From Ruegeria sp. HKCCD7303 (GTDB taxonomy: Bacteria > Pseudomonadota > Alphaproteobacteria > Rhodobacterales > Rhodobacteraceae): a stretch of DNA of 64,000 nt. Each line of letters begins with the position of its first letter. Within the stretch, counting starts at the first letter, position 1. The notes below the pieces were generated by a model that was not told the origin of the DNA, made no database searches, and saw nothing but the letters and a program-made list of their open reading frames with translations. Below are positions 1 to 8,479 of the stretch, piece by piece. Position numbers and translations under genes: made by a program. The DNA lies in assembly GCF_013111185.1 (NCBI RefSeq), contig NZ_WVRE01000001.1, positions 620,001-684,000 on the forward strand, given 5' to 3'.

Positions 1-905
1 ATATTTCGGAATGGGACAAGCCGGGCTTGAACGGAAAGACCGCGCGCAATTGCACCCGGGAAGAGATTGCAAAAGAAGTTTGGGAGCAGCTCAAACGCAG
101 TCTCAACGTGGATGGCGAGACTCTGCTGCGGGATGAGGATATGCACTACTGGTTCCTTGATCCCGACATCGTGCAGGACCCCGAAGATCCCAAACGCCAA
201 AGCAATGTGGAACCTCTGCTGGTCAACCGCATCAACAGTTGGCGACTGCGGCCAGATGCGGCCACGCTGATCCCGAATTTCTTTCTGGCCTCCGATTATG
301 TGCGCACCTTTACTGACCTTGCCACAATGGAAGGGGCGAATGAGGCCGCGCGCCGAGCAGTCAACGCGATCCTGCAACGCAGCGGATCGGATGCCGAGCC
401 CTGCCAGATCTGGGACCTGCACGAGCCTGATATCCTGAAACCGCTGCGCGCCTATGACTACGCGCGTTATCAAGCGGGTCTGCCGTGGGACAACAGGTTT
501 GCTGTCGCGGTCGAAGCTGCACTGAAAATGGGCCAAGACACCGCAGGGATTGATCGCGGTGGTGACGGGCCATTGGCAGCCATCGGTGAACCGGCTGCAG
601 AGTATTCAAAACCCGGCGGTATCATCGAAGACCCGGCCATTGCCGAAGCGCTGCGCATGATTTGCCCGCCAAAAGAACTGTTTGATCTGATGGCCAGCTA
701 TGAACCAACGGCAGATCTTCCGATACCCGGAGATGAGGTTGCCGAAGATGTGGCCTATGATCTGGGCCGGGACAGCGGTCAGTCTGATGTGCTGTCCAGA
801 GCCCTGCCGATAACGGATGCACCCTTTGCCTCTGCTGGAACCGGGTTTGCCCCCGCCAGCGCGCAGAGCAGCAAACCTCGCGTGATCATCACGCAGAAGG
901 GTTAA
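1..905 (+). CDS. FAD-dependent oxidoreductase, C-terminal part (cut by window edge)
   Basis: The reading frame is already open at base 3, so the gene begins before the window and about 300 C-terminal residues remain. The recognisable part is FFLASDYVRTFTDLATMEG followed by an alanine-rich helix (GANEAARRAVNAI). This is the C-terminal FAD-contacting segment of amine-oxidase/phytoene-desaturase-like flavoproteins. The last 100 residues are low in recognisable motifs. The stop lies 3 bases before the TTG start of a prenyl diphosphate synthase, so the two are almost certainly co-translated. That neighbour suggests an isoprenoid-related substrate (carotenoid or hydroxysqualene type), but this is inference: the N-terminal Rossmann motif that would help place it is outside the window. 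Confidence 0.75.
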   Translation, partial: ISEWDKPGLNGKTARNCTREEIAKEVWEQLKRSLNVDGETLLRDEDMHYWFLDPDIVQDPEDPKRQSNVEPLLVNRINSWRLRPDAATLIPNFFLASDYVRTFTDLATMEGANEAARRAVNAILQRSGSDAEPCQIWDLHEPDILKPLRAYDYARYQAGLPWDNRFAVAVEAALKMGQDTAGIDRGGDGPLAAIGEPAAEYSKPGGIIEDPAIAEALRMICPPKELFDLMASYEPTADLPIPGDEVAEDVAYDLGRDSGQSDVLSRALPITDAPFASAGTGFAPASAQSSKPRVIITQKG

Positions 906-908
906 CCT

Positions 909-1979
909 TTGAAACCCGGAACCGCGCATCTGGACCCTGCGGCACAGCAGGAGTTTCTGAAACAGCTGACCTCTTACGGGGATCGCGCGCGCGAAACTCT
1001 GTTGGGGCTTTTGCCAACGGGTGAACCCCAGGCTTACCTGTATGGTCCGATACGGGATTACATCGAAACATCAGGCAAAGGACTACGGCCCGCGCTATTG
1101 CTGGCCACATGCGAAGCCTTTGGCGGCAACACCGAGGAAGCACGAGTGTCCGCAGCTGTGCTGGAGCTTTTGCACAATGCCTTTCTGATCCACGATGATA
1201 TCGAAGACCAAAGCGATTTCAGGCGTGGGCGTGCATGTATGCACCAGCGGCTTGGGGTCCCTTTGGCCATAAATACAGGCGACGGGATGCAGGCGCTGGC
1301 CCTGCGGCTGTTGCGGCAAAATCTGGGGTCGCTTGGACTGGAAACCGGGATGCGTGTCGTGGACGAGTTCGACCATCTGCTACAGCAGTCCATCGAAGGT
1401 CAGGCGTTGGAGCTGGGTTGGATACGGGACAATCGGCTGAACGTGGGCGCCTCGGACTATCTGCGGATGTGTCTCAAAAAGACCTGCTGGTACAGTTTCA
1501 TTCACCCCATGCGGATCGGCGCATTGATTGCACGGCCGCAGGATGTCGCCTCGGGCACACTGAATTTGGATGACTTCAACGCGTTCGGTTTCTTTCTGGG
1601 CGCGGCGTTTCAAATTCAGGATGACGTTCTCAACCTTGTTGGTTCGCAAGATAAATACGGCAAGGAAATTGGCGGCGACATCTATGAGGGCAAGCGTACG
1701 CTGATGTTGGGGCAACTTGGTCTGCACGCAGATGAGCCGGAACAGAAGCGATTGGCCGAACTGCTATCAAACCCGCGCGAAAATCGCTCAAGTCAAGATG
1801 TTGAATGGGTGCTTGAGCGTATGGATCACTATGGCAGCATCCGATTTGCGCAAGATGCGGCCAACGATCTGCTTGCTTCCGCCCGTCAGGAATTTGCGCA
1901 GGTATTTGCAGGCACCCAAGACGCACCGCGTGCATTTCTCGCGCAGTTCATGGATTACCTCGTGACACGTCAGGTCTGA
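909..1979 (+). CDS. Polyprenyl diphosphate synthase family protein (GGPP-synthase-like)
   Basis: A 356-residue trans-isoprenyl diphosphate synthase, which condenses isopentenyl diphosphate onto an allylic diphosphate. The first aspartate-rich motif DDIED sits at residues 96-100, followed by a basic RRG stretch. The second is QIQDDVLN around residue 238, followed by YGKEIGGDIYEGKRTLM, the usual metal and diphosphate binding block. KGLRP near residue 57 is the IPP-binding basic motif. The start is TTG at 909, three bases after the upstream stop; no better ATG lies in frame before the conserved region. The family is certain, the chain length of the product is not. The 3' end overlaps the convergent gene by 10 bases. 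Confidence 0.88.
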   Translation: MKPGTAHLDPAAQQEFLKQLTSYGDRARETLLGLLPTGEPQAYLYGPIRDYIETSGKGLRPALLLATCEAFGGNTEEARVSAAVLELLHNAFLIHDDIEDQSDFRRGRACMHQRLGVPLAINTGDGMQALALRLLRQNLGSLGLETGMRVVDEFDHLLQQSIEGQALELGWIRDNRLNVGASDYLRMCLKKTCWYSFIHPMRIGALIARPQDVASGTLNLDDFNAFGFFLGAAFQIQDDVLNLVGSQDKYGKEIGGDIYEGKRTLMLGQLGLHADEPEQKRLAELLSNPRENRSSQDVEWVLERMDHYGSIRFAQDAANDLLASARQEFAQVFAGTQDAPRAFLAQFMDYLVTRQV

Positions 1980-2440
1980 GCACCTGCAACCTCAAACACC
2001 ACAACGATCGAAGTCTGCTCGGTCCCGGTGCAGGCGATCCGACCATGATAAGCGCCCGGTTCCGTCAGGTCCGGTACAGTGACAACTACCGCTACATCTG
2101 TGGCCTCACCTGAGGCCAATCGAATCTGGGGCGGAATAACGTTGACGCGGTTCGCAGGCAGAATATCCCCATTCGGATTGGTCAGATCACCGGGTTCGAA
2201 CTGCATTTCAACCGGCTCGTCACCTTCAGCCGCAGCAAAAGACAACAATATTGTGGCCGTATCGCCGGGATGGCAGATTTTGCGACAGGTAAAAGGCCCT
2301 TCGAGGTGTTTTTGGTTGCCGCGCTCTGTCTCAAGCACGCGGCGCGCAATATTCGAAATCGATTGCGTGTCCGGCTGCGATGCAACAGAGCTAATTACGC
2401 GCGACGGGTTTTCGTAGGGTTTACGCTCGAAATAAGGCAT
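1970..2440 (-). CDS. Conserved hypothetical protein, beta-rich
   Basis: A 156-residue protein I do not recognise. It has no signal peptide or membrane segment. The N-terminal 50 residues are polar and probably helical (SISNIARRVLETERG). From about residue 55 the sequence alternates in short beta-like strands (TATILLSFAAAEG, ATDVAVVVTVPDL, QTSIVVVFEVAG), suggesting an Ig-like or jelly-roll sandwich. Phrases such as LTEPGAYHGRIACTG resemble proteins that bind a partner by strand addition, but that is only an impression. It converges on the prenyl synthase with a 10-base overlap and lies upstream of the carnitine-type operon on the same strand, separated by an inverted repeat. Confidence 0.6.
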   Translation of the reverse strand: MPYFERKPYENPSRVISSVASQPDTQSISNIARRVLETERGNQKHLEGPFTCRKICHPGDTATILLSFAAAEGDEPVEMQFEPGDLTNPNGDILPANRVNVIPPQIRLASGEATDVAVVVTVPDLTEPGAYHGRIACTGTEQTSIVVVFEVAGAQT

Positions 2441-2464
2441 AACTTAATGTGCACCCGCAGCGTG

Positions 2465-2495
2465 GATCAGTAAATGGCAAATCCACCTACTGATC
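2465..2495. repeat. Inverted repeat between hypothetical gene and caiD-like gene
   Basis: GATCAGTA at 2465-2472 pairs perfectly with TACTGATC at 2488-2495 around a 15-base loop. It lies immediately downstream of the caiD-like gene on the minus strand. A T-rich run follows on the plus side only, so it is a weak terminator candidate for the minus operon. Confidence 0.4.
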
Positions 2496-2506
2496 GCCGG
2501 GTTTGT

Positions 2507-3286
2507 TTATTTCCCTTTCCAAACCGGATCACGTTTTTCGGCAAAGGCGCGGGCACCTTCCAGTTGATCTTCACTGGCATAGAGTACGTCCACAGTGCGC
2601 AGCTGACGTTTGGTGATGTGGTTCATCGCATCCTGGAACTTGGAATCTTCCGCATCGCGCACGATCTCTTTGATTGCGGCGTAAACCAGGGGCGGTCCCG
2701 ACGCCAACAAACGCGCCAGTTCCCACGCGCGGTCCATAAGTTGATCTGCGGTGACAATCTCGTTCGCCAAACCCCAGCGATTAGCTTCTTCAGCATCGAA
2801 CCAGCGCCCGGTCAAAAGCAGTTCCATGGCGATGTGATAGGGAATGCGTTTTGGCAGCTTGACACTGGCTGCATCAGCCACAGTGCCTGATCGGATTTCC
2901 GGCAAAGCAAAAGTGGCGTGATCAGCGGCAAGGATCATGTCCGCTGACAGGGCCAGCTCTAGCCCGCCCCCGCACGCGATGCCGTTTACGGCTGCGATCA
3001 CAGGCTTGTTCAGGTCGCGCAACTCTTGCAGACCTCCAAACCCGCCAACGCCATAATCTCCGTCCACCGCGTCACCATCAGCAGCAGCTTTCAGATCCCA
3101 GCCGGGGCAAAAGAATTTCTCGCCCGCGCCGGTCAGAATGGCCACGCGCAGGTCCGGGTCATCGCGGAACTCGGCAAAAACCTCACCCATTCTGCGGCTG
3201 GTGGCCAGATCGATGGCATTGGCCTTGGGTCGGTCTAGCGTCACTTCAAGGATCGTTCCATCACGTCGGGTTTTGATCGGGTCCAA
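2507..3286 (-). CDS. caiD: CaiD-like crotonobetainyl-CoA hydratase (enoyl-CoA hydratase/isomerase family)
   Basis: A 259-residue crotonase-fold enzyme, close to the length of E. coli CaiD. The oxyanion-hole and active-site stretch is NKPVIAAVNGIACGGGLELA followed by FALPEI. The C-terminus ASEDQLEGARAFAEKRDPVW matches what I recall of the CaiD tail, which is more specific than general enoyl-CoA hydratases. CaiD interconverts L-carnitinyl-CoA and crotonobetainyl-CoA. It is the last gene of an operon with an NDP-forming acyl-CoA synthetase (3-base gap) and an acyl-CoA dehydrogenase, the three activities expected for CoA-linked carnitine or gamma-butyrobetaine metabolism. The exact substrate remains an inference. 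Confidence 0.82.
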   Translation of the reverse strand: MDPIKTRRDGTILEVTLDRPKANAIDLATSRRMGEVFAEFRDDPDLRVAILTGAGEKFFCPGWDLKAAADGDAVDGDYGVGGFGGLQELRDLNKPVIAAVNGIACGGGLELALSADMILAADHATFALPEIRSGTVADAASVKLPKRIPYHIAMELLLTGRWFDAEEANRWGLANEIVTADQLMDRAWELARLLASGPPLVYAAIKEIVRDAEDSKFQDAMNHITKRQLRTVDVLYASEDQLEGARAFAEKRDPVWKGK

Positions 3287-3289
3287 TTC

Positions 3290-5305
3290 TCAGGCCTTTC
3301 TTATCAAAGCATCCACAGCAACCGCCTTTTCAGGCGTGCACAGAAGCGGGTTAATCTCGACCTCGCCAAGCGCGTCGGCATTTTGTGTGACATAGGCCTG
3401 TACGGCCTGGACTGCGGCAATGATCGCATCCATATCAGCCGCAGGTTGACCGCGATAGCCTTCTAGCAAGGGTGCGATCTTCAATGTGCCAAGGGCGCTG
3501 CGGATCTCCGCAGGAGAGCTGGGCACCAACAACGAAACCGTATCGCGCAGCAGTTCGGTCAACACGCCCCCTGCCCCCAATGTCAGCACAAATCCATGCG
3601 CTGGGTCCCGAAAGACGCCAATTAAAAGTTCGGCGACAGTGCCGGTGATCATCTCTTCTATCAGAATGATTTCCGTGCCGATTTCAGCGGCAACAGCGGC
3701 AACATCTTCCGCCTGAATGCCCAACCGAACGGCGGCGTGTTCTGATTTGTGAGCAAGCCCCACGCCTTTTACAGCAAAGGGGCCGTTCATGTCCTGAGCC
3801 GCCGCGCGGGCCTCTTCCCTACCTCTGACCGAACGGTTTTGCGGGATACGTAAACCAAACTTGGCCAGCGCCTGTTTCGACTCACCTTCGGTCAGGGTTC
3901 GGGACACCTCGGCACAGCCCGGCAGCAAAACAGGCTGTACACAAGGCGCACAGATCTGACCCGCTGCGCGTGTTGCGGCCAGCGCTTCGCGCAAGCCCAT
4001 AAATGGCACCACTCCGCCAGCCATCAAGTCTTGCGCGACATCCTCCGGCAGCAGTTCTGGCAATGTAGCGACAACAGCAAAACGCGCTCCAGTGTCAGCG
4101 CGCACCTTCAAAGCCGCTCGGGTCGCGCTGGCCCAGTCAGTTGGATCGGTGGTCGGGTAGTCGACAATAGAAAACGTCAAATCGATATCCGCGCCAGTCA
4201 TACCTGACCATGCCCGGGCCATCGCCTCTTCATCGCGCCAGATATAGGTGTGATAGTCCAGCGGGTTATTCAACGCGACCATCGGACCGAGCGCGTCTCG
4301 CAAGCGAACCTTTTTATCATCGCTTAACATTGGGAAAGTCAGGTCAGTGCCAACCGTCATGTCTGCAATCAGGCTTGCTTCCCCGCCGGAACAGCTGATC
4401 GAAGCGATACGGCCGCCGGGAAGCGGCCCGTAGCAATGCAGAAGTTTGAGCGTTTCGAGGAAATCCGGAAGCGCAGTCAGGCGCGGGATGCCAAGCCGGT
4501 CCAACAGCGCCTGCGCGCCTGCATCACTGCCCGCCAAAGATGCCGTATGAGAGACAGTCGCTGCCTGCGCCTGTTCCGATGCACCGACCTTGAGGGCAAC
4601 AAGCGGGATGCCCTTTTCATGCCCCTTGACGGCCAGCGCCTCCCACTCGCGGATGTCCTTGAAGCCTTCGATATGCAGGCCCACGGCTGTCACGCGTGGA
4701 TCATCTAGCAGGGCCGCAGCAATCTGCGCCTGGCTGGTCTGAGCCATATTTCCGCAGGCCACCATATAGGCAATCGGCAAACCGCGTTTCTGCATGGTCA
4801 GATTGATCGAGATGTTCGAACTTTGCGTCAGGATCGCCACGCCTTTGTCCACCGGCGTCGCCCCGTGCTGGTCAGGCCACAGCAGGGCTCCGTCTAGCGC
4901 GTTGATGTAGCCATAGCAGTTAGGGCCAAGAATGGGCATTTCACCGGCTGCGGCGATCAGCTGCGCCTGCAAGTCCCCGCCGCTATCATCTTCAGCGACG
5001 GCTTCGGAAAAACCCGAGGCGAAGCAGACCGCCCCGCCCGCGCCCATGCTGGAGAGGACCTGAACCGCCTCAATCGTGGCGTGGCGGTTGATGCCAATGA
5101 ACACCGCATCCGGGGCTTCAGGCAGGTCTTCGATGTGGCCATAAACCTTGTGTCCCGCGATCTCGTTGGCTTTGGGATGCACTGGCCAAATCTGCCCGGC
5201 ATAGCCCATACGTTCGGATTGCAGAATGACCTGCTGGCACCAGGCACCACCGCCAATGACAGCGATGGTTTTGGGGCGCAGCAGCCGAGTTAGGTCTTTG
5301 TTCAT
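3290..5305 (-). CDS. NDP-forming acyl-CoA synthetase / acetate-CoA ligase family protein
   Basis: A 671-residue single-chain acyl-CoA synthetase (NDP-forming). The CoA-binding Rossmann-like domain covers roughly residues 1-130 (KTIAVIGGGAWC, GPNCYGYIN). The central ligase domain carries the conserved phospho-histidine neighbourhood TVSHTASLAG. An ATP-grasp domain fills residues 450-671 (PFAVKGVGLAHKSEHAAVRLG, then LTLGAGGVLTELLRD, ending in VEINPLL). It lies 2 bases downstream of the acyl-CoA dehydrogenase and 3 bases upstream of caiD. By position it should activate the carboxylate substrate of this operon to its CoA thioester, in place of the AMP-forming CaiC of enterobacteria. Family certain, substrate inferred. 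Confidence 0.85.
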   Translation of the reverse strand: MNKDLTRLLRPKTIAVIGGGAWCQQVILQSERMGYAGQIWPVHPKANEIAGHKVYGHIEDLPEAPDAVFIGINRHATIEAVQVLSSMGAGGAVCFASGFSEAVAEDDSGGDLQAQLIAAAGEMPILGPNCYGYINALDGALLWPDQHGATPVDKGVAILTQSSNISINLTMQKRGLPIAYMVACGNMAQTSQAQIAAALLDDPRVTAVGLHIEGFKDIREWEALAVKGHEKGIPLVALKVGASEQAQAATVSHTASLAGSDAGAQALLDRLGIPRLTALPDFLETLKLLHCYGPLPGGRIASISCSGGEASLIADMTVGTDLTFPMLSDDKKVRLRDALGPMVALNNPLDYHTYIWRDEEAMARAWSGMTGADIDLTFSIVDYPTTDPTDWASATRAALKVRADTGARFAVVATLPELLPEDVAQDLMAGGVVPFMGLREALAATRAAGQICAPCVQPVLLPGCAEVSRTLTEGESKQALAKFGLRIPQNRSVRGREEARAAAQDMNGPFAVKGVGLAHKSEHAAVRLGIQAEDVAAVAAEIGTEIILIEEMITGTVAELLIGVFRDPAHGFVLTLGAGGVLTELLRDTVSLLVPSSPAEIRSALGTLKIAPLLEGYRGQPAADMDAIIAAVQAVQAYVTQNADALGEVEINPLLCTPEKAVAVDALIRKA

Positions 5306-5307
5306 GG

Positions 5308-6468
5308 TCAGGCGCCCAGTGGACGCAGAAGATCACGACTGATGATATGGCGCTGAATCTCACTGGTGCCGTCCCAGATGCGTTCAACGCGCGCATCGCG
5401 CCAGAACCGTTCGATCGGGAAGTCGTCCATAAGGCCCATACCACCATAGATTTGCAGCGTCGCATCCGTCACCCGCGCCAACGTTTCAGAAGCATAAAGC
5501 TTGGCCGAGGCAATTTCACGGTTCGATGGCAGGTTCTGATCCAGCCGCCAGGCGGCGGCGAGGGTCAGCCAGTCGGCGGCGTCGATCTCGGTGATCATGT
5601 CTGCGATCTGGAAGCCGATGCCCTGAAACTTTCCGATAGGCTGGCCGAACTGCTTGCGCTCGGCCGCATAGTTCAGCGCATAATCAAAGCAGCGCCGCGC
5701 GCGCCCAACCGAGAACGCCGCAACCGTCAGGCGGGTTGCGTAGAGCCATTCGTTCATCACGGCAAAACCGCCATCGACTTCGCCCAGAACCTGCGCATCC
5801 GGCAGACGGCAATTATCGAAATACAGGATATAGTTCTTGTAGCCCTTATGGCTGACCGAGTTGTACCCTTCGCGCACTTCAAAGCCCGGGGTGCCGCGAT
5901 CCACCAGGAAAGTAGTGATGCGCTTTTTGGGGCCCTTGGGGGTCTCGTCCACGCCTGTTGCGATAAAGACGATGAAGAAATCCGCGTGTTCCGCGCCCGA
6001 GATGAAGTGTTTCGAACCGTTTACAACCCAGTCACCACCATCGCGCGCCGCCTGACATTTCATACCGCGCACATCCGACCCGGCATCCGGTTCGGTCATC
6101 GCCAAAGCATCCATCTTTTCGCCGCGCACGGCGGGCAGCAGATAGCGTTCGCGTTGCTCTTCGTTGCAGGCCATCAGGATGTTTTGAGGGCGTCCAAAGA
6201 AATGCGTCAGTGCCATCGAGCCTCGGCCAAGCTCGCGCTCAACAAGGGTGAAATCCAGATGGGATAAGCCCGCGCCACCGACCTCTTCAGGGAAGTTACA
6301 GGCATAAAAACCCAGATCGATGCATTTTTGTTTGATTTCGTTGCCCAGCTCCAGCGGGACCGTACCGCTGCGTTCGACGGCCTCTTCATGCGGGTAGATT
6401 TCGTTTTCAACAAAGCTGCGGACGGTCGAAACGATCATCTCTTGTTCTTCGGACAAACCAAACTGCAT
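5308..6468 (-). CDS. Acyl-CoA dehydrogenase, CaiA-like
   Basis: An FAD acyl-CoA dehydrogenase of about 386 residues. It has the N-terminal helical domain (LSEEQEMIVSTVRSFVE), the flavin-binding segment AMTEPDAGSDVRGM followed by FISGAEHAD, the signature YAAERKQFGQPIGKFQ, and a C-terminal YGGMGLMDDFPIERFWRDAR. Where many family members have YEGT with the catalytic glutamate, this protein has WDGTSEIQR, an aspartate at that point. I start it at ATG 6468 (MQFGL), where family similarity begins. ATG 6477 and TTG 6501, the latter behind GGAGG, are alternatives. First gene of the caiD operon and divergent from an AraC-type regulator. Confidence 0.87.
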   Translation of the reverse strand: MQFGLSEEQEMIVSTVRSFVENEIYPHEEAVERSGTVPLELGNEIKQKCIDLGFYACNFPEEVGGAGLSHLDFTLVERELGRGSMALTHFFGRPQNILMACNEEQRERYLLPAVRGEKMDALAMTEPDAGSDVRGMKCQAARDGGDWVVNGSKHFISGAEHADFFIVFIATGVDETPKGPKKRITTFLVDRGTPGFEVREGYNSVSHKGYKNYILYFDNCRLPDAQVLGEVDGGFAVMNEWLYATRLTVAAFSVGRARRCFDYALNYAAERKQFGQPIGKFQGIGFQIADMITEIDAADWLTLAAAWRLDQNLPSNREIASAKLYASETLARVTDATLQIYGGMGLMDDFPIERFWRDARVERIWDGTSEIQRHIISRDLLRPLGA

Positions 6469-6527
6469 AGCGCGCATCCCTTGGATCAGTTGTTGACCCA
6501 AAGAACGTCATCCTCCAAGTATTCGGC

Positions 6528-7487
6528 ATGCAGAATTGGTCGCATTTCATGCAGGATTCGAAATTTTTGCCACAGCACTACAATATTCTGCTTTTCAATG
6601 GGTTCTCGAACCATTGTCTTGCGAACATGGTCGAACCATTGCGGGCGGCGAACAACATGTCACGGCAAACGCTCTATGCATGGAGGTTCTGTTCGCTTGA
6701 TGGGGCGCCCGTACGCAGTTCCAGCGGCCTAAGCGTAACCCCGGATTGCGCCCTCGAAGGTCAGAGCGGAGATGTTTTGGTGGTTATGCCATCTTACGGC
6801 TTTCTGAAACTCGATACCAGGTCGACTGCGCGGGCAATTCTGGCCGCATCAAAACGGCACCAGCAGATCGCAGGATTGGACACCGGAAGCTGGCTTCTGG
6901 CACGAGCCGGTTTGCTCGATGAATGCCAAGCGACCATTCATTGGGACGAGCTTTCGCGGTTCGAAGAAAGCTTCCCGGCCGTCGATACCGTGCGGGAGCG
7001 ATTTGTGATTGATGGCAATCTGCTGACCTGTTCCGGGGCAATGGCGGCGTTCGATTTGGCCTCTGCCCTCATTCAGCGGGATCATGGCCCGCTTTTGTCC
7101 ATGGAGGTAGCGCACCTGCTGATGGGCCGTAAGGGGCGCGACGCTTATGCTCTTCCGTTGAAATCCAAAGATACACTGGTCAATCGGGTACTGGACGTGA
7201 TGCAGGCGCATATTGAAACGCCGCTTTCAATCGCTCAGGTTGCACGACGCATTGGATGTTCGCAAAGACGGATCGAGGCTCGCGTCCGGGCGGACCTGAA
7301 AACAACGCCGCAAGCATTGTACCGACGTCTACGCCTAACGCTTGCGCGTAATCTGGCGGAGGATACGGAACAGTCCATTGCGGAAATCGCCGGGCGTTGC
7401 GGGTATGATAACGCCAGTGCGATGACACGGGCATTCAAGGCGGAATTCGGCCAGACCCCGACCGCGTTTCGAAAAATGAACGCCTAA
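6528..7487 (+). CDS. GlxA/AraC-family transcriptional regulator (CdhR/GbdR-like)
   Basis: A 319-residue regulator with an N-terminal DJ-1/PfpI-like amidotransferase fold (residues about 15-190: YNILLFNGFSNHCLANMVEP, later GSWLLARAGLLD). At residues 220-319 is a C-terminal AraC double helix-turn-helix (LSIAQVARRIGCSQRRIEAR and SIAEIAGRCGYDNASAMTRA). This architecture is shared by CdhR and GbdR, which activate carnitine and glycine betaine catabolism. It is transcribed divergently from the acyl-CoA dehydrogenase/CaiD operon across about 60 bases, so it probably controls that operon. ATG 6528 gives the full frame; ATG 6549 is an alternative start. Confidence 0.85.
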   Translation: MQNWSHFMQDSKFLPQHYNILLFNGFSNHCLANMVEPLRAANNMSRQTLYAWRFCSLDGAPVRSSSGLSVTPDCALEGQSGDVLVVMPSYGFLKLDTRSTARAILAASKRHQQIAGLDTGSWLLARAGLLDECQATIHWDELSRFEESFPAVDTVRERFVIDGNLLTCSGAMAAFDLASALIQRDHGPLLSMEVAHLLMGRKGRDAYALPLKSKDTLVNRVLDVMQAHIETPLSIAQVARRIGCSQRRIEARVRADLKTTPQALYRRLRLTLARNLAEDTEQSIAEIAGRCGYDNASAMTRAFKAEFGQTPTAFRKMNA

Positions 7488-7498
7488 TACGCGTTTCA

Positions 7499-7514
7499 AT
7501 CTGCCTAGGCAGAT
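7499..7514. repeat. Perfect 16-bp palindrome after the GlxA-type regulator gene
   Basis: ATCTGCCTAGGCAGAT is fully self-complementary and begins 12 bases after the regulator stop codon, between convergent genes. It could form a tight hairpin as part of a transcription end, or be a protein site. No T-tract follows. Confidence 0.5.
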
Positions 7515-7647
7515 CATGTTGGCGAGGCTGCCAATTTCGTCATCGCAAAAAGGCACCATTATCTAGGGCGACAGACGCTGGCCTGGCATACTCGTGCTGC
7601 GTTCAGCCAAGGGCAACGAAATTTCAAGCCTCCGGTTTCGGCAAGGC

Positions 7648-8010
7648 TCAGAGCATCGCACGAAGGCCCAACCAGAATGCAATCCAGCATAGACCCACGC
7701 TGAGAAGGATATTTCCTGCCGCCATAAGGATGGTGCGCTCGCGGTGCAGTTGCAGAGACTGGTAGGCAAAGCTGGAAAAAGTGGTGAACCCTCCGCAAAA
7801 GCCGAACACCAGGCGGCGTTCCTCGTCCGGCAGAACCTGGGGATCGCCCAGATAACCGACCCACAACCCGAGCAGCAAACAACCTGCCACATTCACGATC
7901 AGCGTCGACAGCGGTAGTTCGTGCGTGATCATGCGGTTGAGCATGTGCCGTGCGACTGCGCCCAGACCGCCGCCAAGAGCAAATGCTGCGTGTAAATAGA
8001 GATCACTCAT
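7648..8010 (-). CDS. crcB: Fluoride ion channel CrcB/Fluc (second of a pair)
   Basis: A 120-residue four-helix membrane protein of the CrcB/Fluc family, which exports fluoride as a dual-topology dimer. Signatures are GGGLGAVARHML near the N-terminus, TLIVNVAGCLLLG in the second helix with its conserved asparagine, and FCGGFTTFSSFAYQ carrying the phenylalanine box. The start is ATG 8010; the open frame extends further upstream but only as a shadow of the preceding gene. It overlaps the first crcB by 8 bases. Two adjacent crcB genes usually encode the two oppositely inserted subunits of a heterodimer, which is the likely arrangement here. Confidence 0.9.
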   Translation of the reverse strand: MSDLYLHAAFALGGGLGAVARHMLNRMITHELPLSTLIVNVAGCLLLGLWVGYLGDPQVLPDEERRLVFGFCGGFTTFSSFAYQSLQLHRERTILMAAGNILLSVGLCWIAFWLGLRAML

Positions 8011-8389
8011 CCGGGTGCTCTCCGGCGTGGTACTTGCGCCCGATCGCCTCACCCAAGATAGCGGCGGCAAGGCCCAAAACAACCTCAAGGGTCAGAGCTG
8101 CGACCATATAGGTGACATCTGCTTGGTGCAGCCGGTCAAGCTCGGCCACGAACGAGGAAAAAGTCGACAACCCGCCGCAAAAGCCAACCGCGCCCAGGTG
8201 GATGACATGGGCATGAACCCTGTGCCGCACCGCATAAAGCCAGCCGATGAACAGACAGGCCGCGATGTTGATTCCGAAGGTCGCAGTCACGAAGGGCACA
8301 CCGGGTATCTCAAGCGACAGCACTTCGCGCAGCAAGGACCCAAGCGCGCCGCCGACAAAGACGGCGAGGTACATGAGTGTTCTCTGCAA
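8003..8389 (-). CDS. crcB: Fluoride ion channel CrcB/Fluc (first of a pair)
   Basis: A 128-residue paralogue of the following gene, with GGALGSLLREVL, TFGINIAACLFIG and FCGGLSTFSSF as the family signatures and four predicted helices. Its last codons overlap the start of the second crcB by 8 bases, so translation is coupled and the two subunits should be made in equal amounts. I looked upstream (8390-8479) for the fluoride riboswitch that often precedes crcB and could not fold one, so control is probably constitutive or comes from the upstream minus-strand gene. Confidence 0.9.
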   Translation of the reverse strand: MQRTLMYLAVFVGGALGSLLREVLSLEIPGVPFVTATFGINIAACLFIGWLYAVRHRVHAHVIHLGAVGFCGGLSTFSSFVAELDRLHQADVTYMVAALTLEVVLGLAAAILGEAIGRKYHAGEHPDE

Positions 8390-8479
8390 GCCCTTGGCCC
8401 CCTGATCAGAATCGTATTCTTCGATCTATTTCCATACAGGCTTGGGTGGTAAAACGCCAATGATCGAGCCGTCGGTACT

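Noticed and set aside
8390..8479. Fluoride riboswitch before crcB
   Set aside because: The conserved pseudoknot segments of the crcB motif could not be found on the minus strand; only an unrelated GATCAGG stretch is present.
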